Source: Bacteroidales bacterium UBA5621
GTDB taxonomy: Bacteria; Bacteroidota; Bacteroidia; Bacteroidales; VadinHA17
Assembly: GCA_002424525.1 (NCBI GenBank)
Contig: DIKJ01000043.1
Span: forward strand, 1 to 8,556
DNA length: 8,556 bases
Direction: 5' to 3'
The notes under the pieces are model-generated. The model did not search any database. It was not told where the DNA came from and worked only from the letters and a program-made list of their open reading frames with translations. The position numbers and the translations under genes were made by a program. Every line of letters begins with the position of its first letter. The stretch's first letter is position 1. Of this stretch, positions 7,766-8,556 are shown piece after piece.

Positions 7766-8556
7766 ATGAAAAATCCTGGATTTTTACTCATTGGTGTGAT
7801 ATTATCCGCCTTGATTTCCGGAAATGTGATGGCCCAGGACCCGGCTCTAATAAAGATTGATCCTGACCGCAAAATAGGGGCAGTTGATCCGAACATTTAT
7901 GGAGCTTTTGTCGAACCTATCCGCACTGTGGTATATGGCAGCATCTATGATCCCTCTTCCCGTTTTGCTGACGAAAACGGATTCCGGAAAGATTTCATTG
8001 AACTCGCGAGGGAGCTGAAAATACCGGTCGTTAGATGGCCCGGTGGAAATTATGTGTCGGGTTATAACTGGAAGGACGGGATCGGCCCGAAGGAACAGCG
8101 TCCTGCAAGGCTGGATCTGGCATGGAACCAGATTGAAAGCAACCACATGGGTAATGATGAATATGTTAAACTGTGTGAACTGCTCGGATCTGAAAATTTC
8201 GTCTGCATAAATGCAGGAACAGGCACGCTTGACGATGCAAGGCATTGGGTGGAATACTGCAATTATGAGAAAGGGACATACTATTCCGACCTTAGAGGGA
8301 AGTATGGTAATGAGAAACCTTTTAACGTGAAATACTGGGCTCTTGGAAACGAGATTGACGGCCCGTGGCAGATGGGTCAGAAAAGCGCCGAAGATTATGT
8401 AAAGTTCGCTCTCGAAGCTGGCAAGCTGATGCGACTCGTAGACAGGAACATCAGGCTTGTTGCATCCGGTGCCTCACTCTACAGAGCTGATAATGCCTGG
8501 ATCGGCTGGAATGACTATGTCTTGCAGCATATGGTGGGCAGTATTGATTATATATC
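7766..8556 (+). CDS. Secreted GH51 alpha-L-arabinofuranosidase, compact type (3' end beyond window)
   Basis: From ATG 7766 an open frame of 263 codons runs to the right edge. Residues 1-23 form a signal peptide (FLLIGVILSALISGNVMA-QD), so this copy is exported, unlike the well-known cytoplasmic GH51 enzymes it resembles. Landmarks are IYGAFVEPI (44-52), DENGFRKD (69-76), RWPGGNYVSGYNW (90-102), the DGIGPKEQRP loop (104-113) and LGNEIDGPW (193-201), with Glu196 as acid/base. The nucleophile Glu lies beyond the edge. The order matches Geobacillus AbfA-like enzymes closely and has no CBM insertion, so it is a different GH51 subgroup from the gene at 1122-3104. It would remove arabinofuranose from arabinoxylan or its oligosaccharides, perhaps in the periplasm. 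No Shine-Dalgarno sequence precedes the start; the signal peptide and the stretch of family homology support this ATG. Confidence 0.92.
   Translation, partial: MKNPGFLLIGVILSALISGNVMAQDPALIKIDPDRKIGAVDPNIYGAFVEPIRTVVYGSIYDPSSRFADENGFRKDFIELARELKIPVVRWPGGNYVSGYNWKDGIGPKEQRPARLDLAWNQIESNHMGNDEYVKLCELLGSENFVCINAGTGTLDDARHWVEYCNYEKGTYYSDLRGKYGNEKPFNVKYWALGNEIDGPWQMGQKSAEDYVKFALEAGKLMRLVDRNIRLVASGASLYRADNAWIGWNDYVLQHMVGSIDYI

Overview
The window looks like a polysaccharide-degradation locus from a Bacteroidota bacterium, probably an environmental or uncultured lineage. The gene content (secreted GH51, GH43 and CE1 enzymes plus a GH95 relative), the AT-rich leaders without Shine-Dalgarno sequences, and an exact match to the Bacteroidota promoter (TTTG, 20 bp, TAnnTTTG) upstream of one GH51 gene all fit this. 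No 16S, tRNA or other phylogenetic marker is present, so the assignment is an inference.

Layout from left to right. 1-1007 (minus) is the 5' two thirds or so of a membrane-anchored pentaheme c-type cytochrome that runs off the left edge. 1122-3104 (minus) is a secreted, CBM-containing GH51 alpha-L-arabinofuranosidase with its own promoter. The gap at 3105-3307 holds that promoter and a REP-like GC-rich hairpin. 3308-4578 (minus) is the wreck of a GH95 gene (alpha-L-fucosidase/alpha-L-galactosidase family): the N-terminal third and at least two internal blocks are missing and the frame shifts once. 4594-6168 (minus) is a secreted GH43 enzyme with a C-terminal beta-sandwich. 6388-7515 (minus) is a secreted CE1-type feruloyl-esterase-like protein with an N-terminal CBM48-like domain. 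7516-7765 is a divergent control region with two dyads. 7766-8556 (plus) is the start of a second GH51 arabinofuranosidase of the compact type, cut by the right edge.

Together the intact hydrolases make a debranching set for feruloylated arabinoxylan: CE1 would remove ferulate esterified to arabinose, and GH43 plus the two GH51 enzymes would remove arabinofuranose. The GH95 remnant suggests the locus once also attacked a terminal L-fucose or L-galactose decoration. No backbone xylanase, SusC/SusD pair, transporter or regulator lies in the window. I found no IS element, CRISPR array, RNA gene or phage feature. The most notable points are the multiply deleted GH95 gene, the nested 31-bp palindrome between the divergent esterase and GH51 genes, and the REP-like hairpin.
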